A DNA stretch of 64,000 nt from Dissulfurispira thermophila (GTDB lineage Bacteria > Nitrospirota > Thermodesulfovibrionia > Thermodesulfovibrionales > Dissulfurispiraceae), in NCBI RefSeq assembly GCF_014701235.1, contig NZ_AP022873.1, positions 1,984,001 through 2,048,000 on the forward strand, in the 5' to 3' direction. How positions within the stretch are numbered: position 1 is the first letter of the stretch; each line of letters begins with the position of its first letter. The translations under genes were made by a program, and so were the position numbers. Positions 32,143 through 40,975 of this stretch are shown here, piece by piece. The notes beneath the pieces are model-generated. The model saw only the letters and a program-made list of their open reading frames with translations, searched no databases and was not told the origin of the DNA.

Positions 32143-33153
32143 TTATGGCATTCCAATGCCATCAATCTGCGCTCCACACCTCGGACATTTTGAACCATTC
32201 ATTCTGATAGTAGTCAGAGAAAACCCGAATCTCTCTATAAGTAATTCCCCGCACAAATAGCAGTAGGTATTCTCACCGCCCTCACCCGGGACATTACCTT
32301 CATAGACATATTTCAGGCCAACATTCAATCCTGTATCCCTTGCCATCCTTAATGTCTTTATCGGGGTTCTTGGTTGGTCTGTTAATTTATATGTTGGATA
32401 AAATTGAGTTACATGCCATGGCATTGCAGGGTCAATGGATTTTATAAATTCCGCAACCCATCTCAAAAAATCTTCAGAATCATTATAAGTCGGGATAATA
32501 AGAGTCGTCACTTCCACCCAGACACCAAGCTCTTTCATCAATCTAATAGTGTCTAAAACAGGCCGAAGCCTTGCACCTGAAATCTTCTTGTAGAAATTAT
32601 CATCACCTTTCAAATCAATATTATTAGCATCAAGATAAGGTGCAATAAGTCTTATTGCCTCCGGGCTTGTATATCCATTGCTTACAAAGACATTCTTTAT
32701 CCCCTTTTCATGAGCAAGTCTTGCACAGTCATATGCAAACTCAAAAAATATCGTGGGTTCTGTGTATGTATATGATATGCTTTTACACCCTGTCAACTCA
32801 GCCTCTCTTACTACCTGTTCAGGTGTCATTTCCTCTCCGGGTATATCAGGATATTCCTTTGGATATTGCGATATTTCATAGTTCTGACAGTGCAAGCATC
32901 TGAAATTACAGCCAACCGTGGCAATAGAATAAGACATTGAGCCGGGATAGAAATGAAACAAAGGCTTTTTCTCTATAGGGTCTATATGACGCGCTATAAT
33001 TTTGCCATAGACAAGAGAATAAAGTATCCCTTCCCTGTTTTCCCTTACTGCACATATCCCTCTCTTACCCGGTGAAATGGTGCAGAAGTGATTGCACAGA
33101 TGACATTTTACCTTGTCATCATGCAATTTTTCATATAGCATGGCCTCTTTCAT
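32143..33153 (-). CDS. amrS: AmmeMemoRadiSam system radical SAM enzyme (AmrS)
   Basis: A 336-residue radical SAM enzyme resembling pyruvate-formate-lyase activase: N-terminal Cys pattern KCHLCNHFCTISPGKRGICAVREN, the radical SAM CX3CX2C in VGCNFRCLHCQN, and the C-terminal rubredoxin-like pair CYLCGELL ... CPRCGAQIDG. AmrS proteins occur with Memo and AMMECR1 proteins; the reaction is not settled. Neither partner is adjacent here. Confidence 0.9.
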   Translation of the reverse strand: MKEAMLYEKLHDDKVKCHLCNHFCTISPGKRGICAVRENREGILYSLVYGKIIARHIDPIEKKPLFHFYPGSMSYSIATVGCNFRCLHCQNYEISQYPKEYPDIPGEEMTPEQVVREAELTGCKSISYTYTEPTIFFEFAYDCARLAHEKGIKNVFVSNGYTSPEAIRLIAPYLDANNIDLKGDDNFYKKISGARLRPVLDTIRLMKELGVWVEVTTLIIPTYNDSEDFLRWVAEFIKSIDPAMPWHVTQFYPTYKLTDQPRTPIKTLRMARDTGLNVGLKYVYEGNVPGEGGENTYCYLCGELLIERFGFSLTTIRMNGSKCPRCGAQIDGIGMP

Positions 33154-33155
33154 TA

Positions 33156-33395
33156 TTATTTTGTCTTCTTTGTTTTACCTTTAGTACCTGTAGCCCTTCC
33201 CGCACCAGTCTTTTTCGCGGCATACTTTTTATTCCCTTCTGTCTTCTGCCTTCTGCCTTTTGCCTTCTGTCCTTCATATCTTGCCATCACTATCTTTTCT
33301 GCCTCAAGCCAGTTATCAAGGTCACGTCCTGGCACTCTTCCACTCTTTTCGTAAAGTTCATGTGCTACTTTTGCAATTTCATCATGTAAGTTCAT
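33156..33395 (-). CDS. DUF2934-like small protein with Lys-rich tail
   Basis: A 79-residue protein whose first 45 residues (HDEIAKVAHELYEKSGRVPGRDLDNWLEAEKIV) match the DUF2934 pattern. The second half is Lys/Arg/Gly-rich (GQKAKGRRQKTEGNKK ... TGTKGKTKKTK) and is coded by a CTTCTGCC-type degenerate repeat (33230-33275), so the tail may be repeat-derived. Its stop is 2 nt before the AmrS start. Function unknown. Confidence 0.75.
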   Translation of the reverse strand: MNLHDEIAKVAHELYEKSGRVPGRDLDNWLEAEKIVMARYEGQKAKGRRQKTEGNKKYAAKKTGAGRATGTKGKTKKTK

Positions 33396-33492
33396 TTTTT
33401 CTCCTCCTTTAAGCTATTTTTAATAAAATCTTATCTCTATTTAAAAATTAATTCAAGTTATGATGATAGTTGCTTGACTGCTATACCAGAAT

Positions 33493-34536
33493 CTATCTCT
33501 TCGGGATAGTAAAACTAAATGTGCTCCCCTTTTCTGGAACACTCTCAGCCCATATCCTCCCTCCGTGTGCCTCAACTATAGTCTTCGCAATGGACAGGCC
33601 TAATCCCGAACCTTTCATGTCCCTTTTGCCCCGATAAAATGCATCAAATATGTATGGTAAGTGATCTTCTGAAATACCTATCCCTGTATCTGATATTTGA
33701 ACAAGGATATACTTATCTGTATTTACAAGCCTTATGGTTACTGAACCACCTATATTTGTGTATTTTATTGCATTATCAAGCAGATTGGTAATAACCCTAC
33801 CCATGAGCATTGCATCAGCGTAAATCAGAGGAATTTCATCGCTGCTTTCAAAAAAAATTTCTATATTCTTCCTATCGGCTTCCACCCTTGCAGCCTCTAT
33901 ATGTCTACGTATAGCAGCCTCTATATTAAATGGTCCAATTACAGGCTTACATTCTGTTGCCTCAAACCTCGAAAATTCGAGAAAATCTGCAATCAATCCT
34001 TGAAGTCCATCCAGCTCTTCTTTTACCAGTTCAAGATAATTTCTCTGCACTTCAGTAAGAGGACCTGTTTTGCCTGAAAGCATTCTCGATATAAAGCCCT
34101 CGGCAGTAATAACAGGACTTTTCATGTCATGCGCAAACATTGAAAGGATATTTTTCCTTTCTCGTTCGAGCCTTTTTAATTCAGTAATATCTTTGAAAAG
34201 CTCAATACCCCCGATAAAATTGCCATTGCTGTCAAAAAGGGGAGATGCTGTAACAGAGGCAATAATAAAATCTCCATCCCTTTTCATTATAGTAGCCTCT
34301 ACTGCAACAATCTGCTCATGTTTTTGAAATGTGTGCCCAAATAAAGGACATCTATCTTTATCTTCAGTGCCATGCAGCATCTTGAGATGCTGTCTGCCTA
34401 TAATTTCTTTTCGTGAATAGCCTGTCAATTTCTCAGCAGTATTATTGAAATCAACGATAATGCCATTTTTATCTACTATTGAAAATCCAACAGGCAGGTT
34501 ATCTATGATAATGTCGTATATCTGCTGTTTTTCCAT
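33493..34536 (-). CDS. Cytoplasmic PAS histidine kinase
   Basis: A 347-residue kinase without membrane segments: one PAS domain (about residues 5-125, NTAEKLTGYSRKEIIGRQHLKMLHG), HisKA with H-box MFAHDMKSPVITAEGF and a complete HATPase (LLDNAIKYTNIGG, ISDTGIGISEDHL, GSGLGLSIAKTIVEAHGG). A Cys in the PAS core (EDKDRCPLFGHTF) could sense redox state or bind a cofactor. No response regulator is adjacent, so it is an orphan kinase. Confidence 0.93.
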   Translation of the reverse strand: MEKQQIYDIIIDNLPVGFSIVDKNGIIVDFNNTAEKLTGYSRKEIIGRQHLKMLHGTEDKDRCPLFGHTFQKHEQIVAVEATIMKRDGDFIIASVTASPLFDSNGNFIGGIELFKDITELKRLERERKNILSMFAHDMKSPVITAEGFISRMLSGKTGPLTEVQRNYLELVKEELDGLQGLIADFLEFSRFEATECKPVIGPFNIEAAIRRHIEAARVEADRKNIEIFFESSDEIPLIYADAMLMGRVITNLLDNAIKYTNIGGSVTIRLVNTDKYILVQISDTGIGISEDHLPYIFDAFYRGKRDMKGSGLGLSIAKTIVEAHGGRIWAESVPEKGSTFSFTIPKR

Positions 34537-34636
34537 ATAATGAATTATACTTCAAAACATAACTAATAACAAAATCTCTTCCATAATCACATGGTACGGA
34601 CTTGATTCTATAGTTTTTAAGTAATACAATTTTGAT

Positions 34637-35227
34637 ATGGAAATCTTTAATGCCTTTTTGCTCAGCATAATTCCTATAATGGTCGCTATAGATGCACCTG
34701 GTGTGCTGCCATTATATATTTCTCTGACAGAGGGAATGTCTAAAAAAGAAAGGGATATAATCGCAAGGCAATCAGTATTTACAGCATTTTTGATCACCAT
34801 TGGATTTGTATTTCTTGGTAATGCGGTATTTAATGCCCTATCAATAAAAGTAGAAGATTTTATGATAGGGGGAGGCATTCTTCTTTTGATAATTTCTATT
34901 GCTGATATTCTTCGATTTGGAGAAAGAAACAGTTCTGTTTCTTCAACACTCGGTGTAGTTCCTCTCGGCACACCTCTGCTTGCAGGCCCTGCAACATTAA
35001 CCACAACACTCATGCTTACAGGTAATTACGGATATTTGCCTGTCATATTATCACTGACATTGAATCTGATTCTGGCGTGGATAATATTCAATAAGGCAGA
35101 GGTCATAATACAACTCATAGGCATAAATGGCACAAGGGCAATTGCAAAAATTGCATCATTATTACTTGCTGCCATAGCAATAAAAATGATAAGAGTTGGC
35201 ATCTTTAAAATTATACATATGACATAA
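34637..35227 (+). CDS. MarC family integral membrane protein
   Basis: A 196-residue protein with six membrane helices and family motifs IPIMVAIDAPGVLPLYISLT near the N-terminus and PLGTPLLAGPATLTTTLML in the middle. MarC/UPF0056 proteins were once linked to multidrug resistance; their true transport role is unknown. The gene is monocistronic, facing away from the PAS kinase, and followed by a 190-nt gap with two hairpins before the nor cluster. Confidence 0.92.
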   Translation: MEIFNAFLLSIIPIMVAIDAPGVLPLYISLTEGMSKKERDIIARQSVFTAFLITIGFVFLGNAVFNALSIKVEDFMIGGGILLLIISIADILRFGERNSSVSSTLGVVPLGTPLLAGPATLTTTLMLTGNYGYLPVILSLTLNLILAWIIFNKAEVIIQLIGINGTRAIAKIASLLLAAIAIKMIRVGIFKIIHMT

Positions 35228-35274
35228 ATCATAGTAATAACTTATCTGCATATATGATAATTCCTTCATCATAC

Positions 35275-35297
35275 TTAAAGGGACTTTGTTCCTTTAA
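35275..35297. repeat. Hairpin TTAAAGGGAC-TTT-GTTCCTTTAA
   Basis: Ten-base arms with one G-T pair enclose a TTT loop, 48 nt after marC. It could act as a bidirectional terminator but lacks a long U-run. It shares its core with the hairpin 40 bp downstream. Confidence 0.6.
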
Positions 35298-35336
35298 AAC
35301 CCTAACAAAAAAGAAGTTCAATTTTTATTTAGGGAG

Positions 35337-35359
35337 TTTGAGGGACAATGTCCCTCAAA
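35337..35359. repeat. Hairpin TTTGAGGGAC-AAT-GTCCCTCAAA
   Basis: A perfect ten-base inverted repeat with a three-base loop, 62 nt upstream of the norC-like start. Together with the related hairpin at 35275 it fills the gap between marC and the nor cluster, where it may insulate or regulate the cluster. Confidence 0.75.
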
Positions 35360-35420
35360 GGGGTTTAGACACACTGATTCGGTGTGATATATCAATCAGC
35401 AACCATCAGGGGGTGGATGC

Positions 35421-36095
35421 ATGAGTAACAAGGCAGCTCGAAATCTCTTTATCTATGGCAGCCTCTTTTTCTTTGCGATCTTCATTGTTCTAACTATTGA
35501 CACAATGGGAAAGCTTGATAAGAGGGCTCCTGCCATCACAGAAGAGGTAAACGCAGGGAAGATGGTGTGGCATAAATATGACTGCATAGGATGTCACACA
35601 ATTCTTGGCAATGGGTCTTATTTTGCACCTGATATGACAAAGATTGCAGAAAAGAAACCAAAGGATTATCTCAAACAGTTCTTGATGGACCCAAAATCAG
35701 TAAATCCAAAGGCTTCGATGCCTAAACTGGGAATTAGTTCTCAAGAAGCAGATAATCTGATAGCTTTCCTTGATTGGATATCTAAGGTAGATACCAATGG
35801 ATGGCCGCCAAAACCAATACTTGCAACTGCTGCAGGCATTGCTGGCAAGGAATTATCAGCGGGTCAAAAAGTTTATCAAACACAGAATTGTTCAAACTGT
35901 CATATGATAAACGGCATTGGCGGAACAACAGGTCCTGAACTCACCCATGTGGGTAGCAAAAGAGACAAGGCATGGCTTATAGGACACTTCAAAGATCCAA
36001 AGGCATATGTCCCTAACTCTGCTATGCCAGCTTATGGGTATTTGAGTGAAGAAGAATTAAACAATTTAACAGATTACATGGTTTCGCTTAAGTAA
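35421..36095 (+). CDS. norC: NorC-like membrane-anchored cytochrome c with two heme sites
   Basis: A 224-residue protein: N-terminal anchor (LFIYGSLFFFAIFIVLTID) then two cytochrome c domains, with CIGCH at residues 55-59 and CSNCH at 157-161; Met100 (SMPKLG) and the Met in SAMPAYG are candidate axial ligands. The first domain matches NorC, the electron-donating subunit of cytochrome c-dependent nitric oxide reductase, which normally carries one heme; the second domain is extra. norB follows 13 nt downstream. GGGGGTG precedes the ATG. Confidence 0.9.
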   Translation: MSNKAARNLFIYGSLFFFAIFIVLTIDTMGKLDKRAPAITEEVNAGKMVWHKYDCIGCHTILGNGSYFAPDMTKIAEKKPKDYLKQFLMDPKSVNPKASMPKLGISSQEADNLIAFLDWISKVDTNGWPPKPILATAAGIAGKELSAGQKVYQTQNCSNCHMINGIGGTTGPELTHVGSKRDKAWLIGHFKDPKAYVPNSAMPAYGYLSEEELNNLTDYMVSLK

Positions 36096-36108
36096 GGAGG
36101 TGTCACAA

Positions 36109-37503
36109 ATGACAATTAAATACGAAAGTCAAAAAATAGCACAGAACTTTTATACATTTGCTGTGCTTTTATTTCTTGTTCAAGTAGTGGTGGGCATAAT
36201 TGCAGCACTGCAGTTTATGTGGCCTGATTTCTTCATACTCAACTTTAATATAATAAGGTCACTTCACATCAATGCAATGGTTGTCTGGCTACTTGTAGGC
36301 ATGATGGGAGCTACATACTATGTTGTATCAGAAGAATCAGATACAGAACTCTGGAGTGTTCCAATGGCGAATTTCCAATTCTGGGCTACTGTTTTAACAG
36401 TTACACTAGTAGTTTTGGGCTATATATGGATGGGTATCAATCCACAAGCAAATAGCACCACCTTGTTTAGCACAGGTATATTAAACGAGGGTAGAGAATA
36501 TATTGAAGCACCAAGATGGGCTGACATACTCATTGTAGTGTCTGTGCTGTTGTTCCTTTTCAATAATTTCATGACAGTACTTAAAACAAAGAAATGGACT
36601 GGTATTCAGGGCACATTACTTGGAGGGCTGACAGTCCTTGCACTGATGTATTTGCCGGGAATGTTCTACACCAAGAATATGGTAAAAGATCAATTCTGGT
36701 GGTGGTGGGTAGTACATCTCTGGGTTGAGGGTGCATGGGAAATTATAGCTGGAGCACTGCTTGCATTCATGCTCATGAAAACAACAGGGGTGAAAAGAGA
36801 GGTTGTAGAGAAATGGATGTATGTAGAAGTCGGATTAGTCATGTTCACTGGAATACTCGGCACAGGGCATCACTATTACTGGATTGGAACTCCAAGCTAT
36901 TGGTTGTGGGTTGGTGGTATTTTTAGTTCTCTTGAGCCTGTTCCACTATTAGTAATGGTATGGGATGCATTCAGGACAACAAGAGAAACAAGAGTTGTGA
37001 CTAATAAGGCTGGGCTTTATTACACAGTTGCACATGCCATATTCAATTTTGTAGGTGCAGGACTATGGGGTGTGATACATACACTGCCGCAGGTCAATAA
37101 ATGGACGCACGGCACACAGATAACAACTGCCCATGGACATCTTGCATTTTATGGTGCATATGTACTGCTTGTGCTTGCAATGATATACATAACACTACCT
37201 GCAATCAGGGGTGTGAAAGAATTCAATGCATCAAGGGCATTTCAGTCATTTTGGTGGATGACCATCTCGATGATATTCATTGTTCTTACCATAACAGGTG
37301 CCGGAATGGTGCAGACATATATGGAGAGACTCATGGGTCTGGATTATGTTGCTGTCAAGGCAAACTATAATCTATGGTTCTGGATACTAAGGGCTATATT
37401 CGGAGTGGGTTTCCTCTATGGTGTAGTAATATTTGTAATTGATTATTTCAAACTTGGTAAAGAACCGGCTCCTATTGCAGCGCCCGCTCCTGAAAAGGCA
37501 TGA
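36109..37503 (+). CDS. norB: Nitric oxide reductase large subunit NorB
   Basis: From ATG 36109 (AAGGAGG at 36094-36100; the upstream GTG overlaps that site and is not used) this is a 12-helix heme-copper family protein of about 464 residues. HLWVEGAWE contains the FeB ligand His and the diagnostic NorB Glu (residues 206 and 210 of the longer frame) and GHHYYWIGTP the other two FeB His (257, 258), which fit NorB numbering. cbb3 oxidases lack this Glu pattern and have a Tyr-His crosslink elsewhere. It reduces NO to N2O using electrons from the NorC-like partner. Confidence 0.93.
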   Translation: MTIKYESQKIAQNFYTFAVLLFLVQVVVGIIAALQFMWPDFFILNFNIIRSLHINAMVVWLLVGMMGATYYVVSEESDTELWSVPMANFQFWATVLTVTLVVLGYIWMGINPQANSTTLFSTGILNEGREYIEAPRWADILIVVSVLLFLFNNFMTVLKTKKWTGIQGTLLGGLTVLALMYLPGMFYTKNMVKDQFWWWWVVHLWVEGAWEIIAGALLAFMLMKTTGVKREVVEKWMYVEVGLVMFTGILGTGHHYYWIGTPSYWLWVGGIFSSLEPVPLLVMVWDAFRTTRETRVVTNKAGLYYTVAHAIFNFVGAGLWGVIHTLPQVNKWTHGTQITTAHGHLAFYGAYVLLVLAMIYITLPAIRGVKEFNASRAFQSFWWMTISMIFIVLTITGAGMVQTYMERLMGLDYVAVKANYNLWFWILRAIFGVGFLYGVVIFVIDYFKLGKEPAPIAAPAPEKA

Positions 37504-37508
37504 AAATC

Positions 37509-37532
37509 ACAGTGGGGGTCCTCCCCCACTGT
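37509..37532 (+). terminator. Strong hairpin after norB (possible terminator or mRNA stabiliser)
   Basis: ACAGTGGGGG and CCCCCACTGT form a perfect ten-base stem with a TCCT loop just past the norB stop. The following AAAATCTCTTC is not a U-run, so Rho-independent termination is uncertain; 3'-end protection with reduced expression of the next gene is equally likely. Confidence 0.5.
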
Positions 37533-37566
37533 AAAATCTCTTCATATAAAAGTTATAATTTCAACT

Positions 37567-38484
37567 ATGAACAAATGGTTTTTCAATATAAATCTTTTTC
37601 TCATAGTACTACTTATTATCCCGTCCATTTCCTTTGCAACAACAGAATATGCACGTCAGACAGGAATGTCGTGCAATCAATGCCATATAGACCCAATGGG
37701 TGGTGGTTCACTCACACATGTAGGAAAACAATTCCTCGATGACATAAAAATAAAAGGTCTCTACAGACCTCTAACAAGTACACAAAGAGTAGTTCGATTT
37801 TTTATAGGCTATATCCATCTTATAACAGCAATAGCATGGTTTGGAACAATCCTCTATGTACACATACTCCTGAAGCCTGCATATGCTGCAAGGGGTCTCC
37901 CAAGGGGCGAACTATTCTTAGGCTGGCTATCCATCATTATTCTTGCAATTACAGGCACTCTCCTTACCATATCAAGGATACCTACATGGAAGGTTTTATG
38001 TACAACAAGATTTGGGATACTTCTGAGCATTAAGATTATCCTCTTTATAATAATGACAGGAACAGCAGCAATTGTCACTTTTGTAATAGGTCCTCGACTA
38101 AAAAGAAAAATTGCTGCAACAGGCATCCCAACAGAAAAGAAAGAATTTACGGTTCAGGATTTGCACGGCTTTGATGGCAAAGAAGGAAGGCCTGCATATA
38201 TTGCATATAAAGGCAAGATTTACGATGTAACAAATAGCAAACTCTGGAAGGACGGCTCTCATGTAAAAAAACATCTTGCTGGTCATGACCTTACAGATGT
38301 GTTAAAAACAGCTCCTCATGGAGAAGAAAAGATACTCTCCATGCCGGAGGTTGGAATATTGGTAGAGACTGGAATTAAGGAAACAAGACCTATGCCTGTA
38401 AAGATATTCTATATCTTTGCCTATACAAATTTAGCCTTTGTATTCCTAATAACATTCATAATAGCATTGTGGAGATGGGGATAA
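37567..38484 (+). CDS. Fusion of cytochrome c site, CopD-like membrane domain and cytochrome b5-like domain
   Basis: A 305-residue protein: signal peptide, an exported segment with one heme c site (CNQCH, residues 36-40), four membrane helices of CopD/DUF type (YIHLITAIAWFGTILYVHILL and following), then a cytochrome b5-like heme or ligand domain (FTVQDLHGFDGKEGRPAYIAYKGKIYDVTNSKLW...HLAGHDLTDVL, about residues 195-265) and a last membrane helix. The classical HPGG heme loop is absent, as in membrane-associated b5-like (MAPR) variants. Its place after norCB suggests electron transfer or maturation for NO reduction; the role is inferred. Confidence 0.8.
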   Translation: MNKWFFNINLFLIVLLIIPSISFATTEYARQTGMSCNQCHIDPMGGGSLTHVGKQFLDDIKIKGLYRPLTSTQRVVRFFIGYIHLITAIAWFGTILYVHILLKPAYAARGLPRGELFLGWLSIIILAITGTLLTISRIPTWKVLCTTRFGILLSIKIILFIIMTGTAAIVTFVIGPRLKRKIAATGIPTEKKEFTVQDLHGFDGKEGRPAYIAYKGKIYDVTNSKLWKDGSHVKKHLAGHDLTDVLKTAPHGEEKILSMPEVGILVETGIKETRPMPVKIFYIFAYTNLAFVFLITFIIALWRWG

Positions 38485-38542
38485 AAAATAATTTATGATT
38501 TAACTCATACCCCTGCTTATTCCTACCATGCTATAAATAATC

Positions 38543-39475
38543 ATGAACAACATCAGATGGCTCCATATATCAAGAAGAATAACACAGGTAGTATTTCTGC
38601 TCCTCATCTTTCTCATGCCTGTCTTTGATATACTCAGATATGACACGGCTACCAAAGAACTATTTATTTTCGGGCAGGTATGGTCTCTTGGATTAAAATC
38701 AGGATTCTACAATGACCCGTCAATATATGGAGCAACATATGTTGCAGTGCATTTCTTCTTAAAGGCGATATTGCCATGGGTTATAGTCCTTTGTATATTC
38801 CCTCTGTTCGGGGTCTTGCTCGGAAGGTCTTTCTGCGGATGGTTATGCCCTGAAGGCGCATTATTTGAGCTTGCTGATTTTCTTACCCTCAAGACCATTG
38901 GACAAAGAAGCCTTTATAAGAAAAAGCTCAATGATCCTGAAATTAAAAAAGGTAATAAATTTTTCTATGGCATATTATCAGGATTATTTCTATTGATAGT
39001 TCCACCTCTTACCGGTGCAGCATTAACAGGTTATTTCATTGCTCCAAAAATAATATGGCATCAGATAACAACAGGTAATTTTACATTCGGAGTAAAGGCG
39101 GGGATTATTGGGGTATCGATATACATGTTTGTAACATCGATTTTAGTGAGACATGCCTTTTGCAAATATGTGTGCGCAGCCGGATTAATGCAGATGCTCT
39201 TTGGATGGATAAGCCCCGTATCGCTGAGGATAAAGTTCGATAGGGAAAACCTCTCAAGATGCACTGATTGCAAGAGATGTGAAAAGGCTTGTTTTATGGA
39301 TGTCAAACCAAGGTACCCAAAAAAAGACATAAACTGTGTAAATTGTGGAGAGTGCATTACAGCATGCAGAAAAGAGCTTGGAGATAAATGCCTTTTTAGC
39401 TATAGCTTTGGCAGCAATACAATATGCGTCGAACATAAAGCGTTAAGCTTAAAGTGTCAAGAGGCAAGCGAATAG
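38543..39475 (+). CDS. NapH/CcoG-like membrane ferredoxin
   Basis: A 310-residue polytopic protein with the CxxxCP motif GRSFCGWLCPEGALFEL on a membrane loop, further helices, and two C-terminal [4Fe-4S] motifs, CTDCKRCEKACFMD and CVNCGECITACRK. NapH, NosR and CcoG share this layout; NapH passes quinol electrons and CcoG reduces copper for oxidase assembly. At the end of the nor cluster it probably donates electrons or assists metal-centre assembly. The exact role cannot be fixed from sequence. Confidence 0.82.
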   Translation: MNNIRWLHISRRITQVVFLLLIFLMPVFDILRYDTATKELFIFGQVWSLGLKSGFYNDPSIYGATYVAVHFFLKAILPWVIVLCIFPLFGVLLGRSFCGWLCPEGALFELADFLTLKTIGQRSLYKKKLNDPEIKKGNKFFYGILSGLFLLIVPPLTGAALTGYFIAPKIIWHQITTGNFTFGVKAGIIGVSIYMFVTSILVRHAFCKYVCAAGLMQMLFGWISPVSLRIKFDRENLSRCTDCKRCEKACFMDVKPRYPKKDINCVNCGECITACRKELGDKCLFSYSFGSNTICVEHKALSLKCQEASE

Positions 39476-39503
39476 CACTAACCTGTTTTTGATTAATCTC
39501 ACC

Positions 39504-40913
39504 TTATAAATACCTATCTATTATGATATTAACTCTTGTCCCTCGTCCTAATTCGCTCTCTATCCTCATATTCCAATCATGCGCATTAACAAGATGTTTC
39601 ACAATTGCAAGCCCAAGCCCTGTGCCACCCATATCCCTTGACCTTGCCCTATCAACACGATAAAATCTCTCGCCAAGCCTATGCAAATGGTTCGATGATA
39701 TACCAATACCTGTATCATGCACATAAATGGTAATCCTTCCACCTGTCTCATCTATGCCGACAGTTACTCCACCTTTTTCTGTAAATTTTATCCCATTATC
39801 AACGAGATTAAGCATTATCTGCATAAGTCTGTCTTTATCAGCAAAAATGGTCTGGGTGGTGTCAGGGATAGCCTTCTTCAGATATAAACCTTTTTTATCA
39901 GCTTTTTCTTTCAGGGTCATAAAAACAGTATCAATAACTTGCTCAAAATTGACATCTATCTTATTTATATGTGCATCTCCAAGCTCTATCTTTGAAAGTG
40001 TAAGGAGATCATCTACAAGATTATTAAGCCTTTCACTGTGAGATTTTATCATACCAAGAAACCTCACTGCATTTTCTTTATCATCCATTGCACCGTCAAG
40101 GAGTGTCTCTGCAAAACCCTTTATTGCAGTTATAGGCGTCTTTATCTCATGAGATACATTTGCTACAAAATCCTTTCTCATTTCTTCAAGCTGCTTCAGC
40201 CTTGTAATATCATGCAGTGTAAAAACCACTCCGCTAACAATCGCTGATTTGCAATTACGCCGCATGTCGTGAGTTGTGTGATCAACATCCGAGTCTTGAG
40301 AAATGTCGCTACTGCACCACTTTTTCTCATCTTGGGTTATGTATTCTGTGTTTGAATACACAGGAACTGCTGTTGCAATTAGATGTATATCCTTATCTGC
40401 ACCCCAAAAAGCCTTGTGACTTCCTGAGGACCCTTTATGCGGCCTTGATATGTTTATCTCTTTTGATACATTTTGCCCTGATTTCAGTGCATCTCTAAAA
40501 ATACCTATAAGATGAGCATTTCTGATTACTTCTATTATCTGCTTACCTTCTATATCCTCATTTACAGAGATAAGATTTTTGAATGACTGATTTGCAAGTA
40601 TCACCATTCCTCTATCATCTGTAATCAACACTCCATCAGACATACCCCTCAATATTGCCTCCATTCGCTCTTTTTCGGTCTCTGCAAAATTAAGCCTATC
40701 TCTTATCTTCTCCATCAAAGAGGTAATGTCCATTACAATGCTATCAAGTTCTTTATTACCCTTTGGAAAGAGTCGGGCATCAAGATTGTCTGATAATAGT
40801 TCTTTCAGATACTGTGAGATTTCTACTGTAGATTTTGAAATACGCATTAGACGAAAGACAAGAAAAATCACTATGATGAAGAGTATTATGATTATCAGTT
40901 GTTCACCGTTCAT
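39504..40913 (-). CDS. phoR: PhoR-like sensor histidine kinase
   Basis: A 469-residue kinase: N-terminal membrane helix (LIIIILFIIVIFLVFRLM), a HAMP-like linker, a PAS domain (RGMSDGVLITDDRGMVILANQSF), HisKA with NVSHEIKTPITAIKGF, and a full ATPase domain (LVDNGIKFTEKGG, GMGxTGLGLAI-type G2). The PAS core carries an insertion (about residues 168-215, with DVDHTTHDMRRN) coded by degenerate short repeats at 40240-40350. It is paired with the PhoB-like regulator upstream; phosphate sensing is the family role, not proven here. Confidence 0.87.
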   Translation of the reverse strand: MNGEQLIIIILFIIVIFLVFRLMRISKSTVEISQYLKELLSDNLDARLFPKGNKELDSIVMDITSLMEKIRDRLNFAETEKERMEAILRGMSDGVLITDDRGMVILANQSFKNLISVNEDIEGKQIIEVIRNAHLIGIFRDALKSGQNVSKEINISRPHKGSSGSHKAFWGADKDIHLIATAVPVYSNTEYITQDEKKWCSSDISQDSDVDHTTHDMRRNCKSAIVSGVVFTLHDITRLKQLEEMRKDFVANVSHEIKTPITAIKGFAETLLDGAMDDKENAVRFLGMIKSHSERLNNLVDDLLTLSKIELGDAHINKIDVNFEQVIDTVFMTLKEKADKKGLYLKKAIPDTTQTIFADKDRLMQIMLNLVDNGIKFTEKGGVTVGIDETGGRITIYVHDTGIGISSNHLHRLGERFYRVDRARSRDMGGTGLGLAIVKHLVNAHDWNMRIESELGRGTRVNIIIDRYL

Positions 40914-40975
40914 TGTTCACCGTTCATCAGTCAATAATCCATCTTCCATTTCACCTATCAACCCTGAACTAAAAA

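Noticed and set aside
31998-32198. 66-residue frame with CHSEGAKRL-like peptide
   Set aside because: This peptide arises from a widespread intergenic repeat read in one frame and is not a protein.
34552-35013. 153-residue frame antisense to marC
   Set aside because: It lies opposite a well-conserved MarC coding region and has no independent support.
35380-35400. FNR/NNR-type box upstream of norC (GTGATATATCAAT)
   Set aside because: The half-sites TGAT and ATCA are present but separated by two bases too few for a TTGAT-N4-ATCAA site, and no regulator gene of that family is in the window.
36109-37503. cbb3-type cytochrome oxidase CcoN
   Set aside because: HLWVEGAWE and HHYYWIGTP are NorB signatures, and no CcoO or CcoP gene follows.
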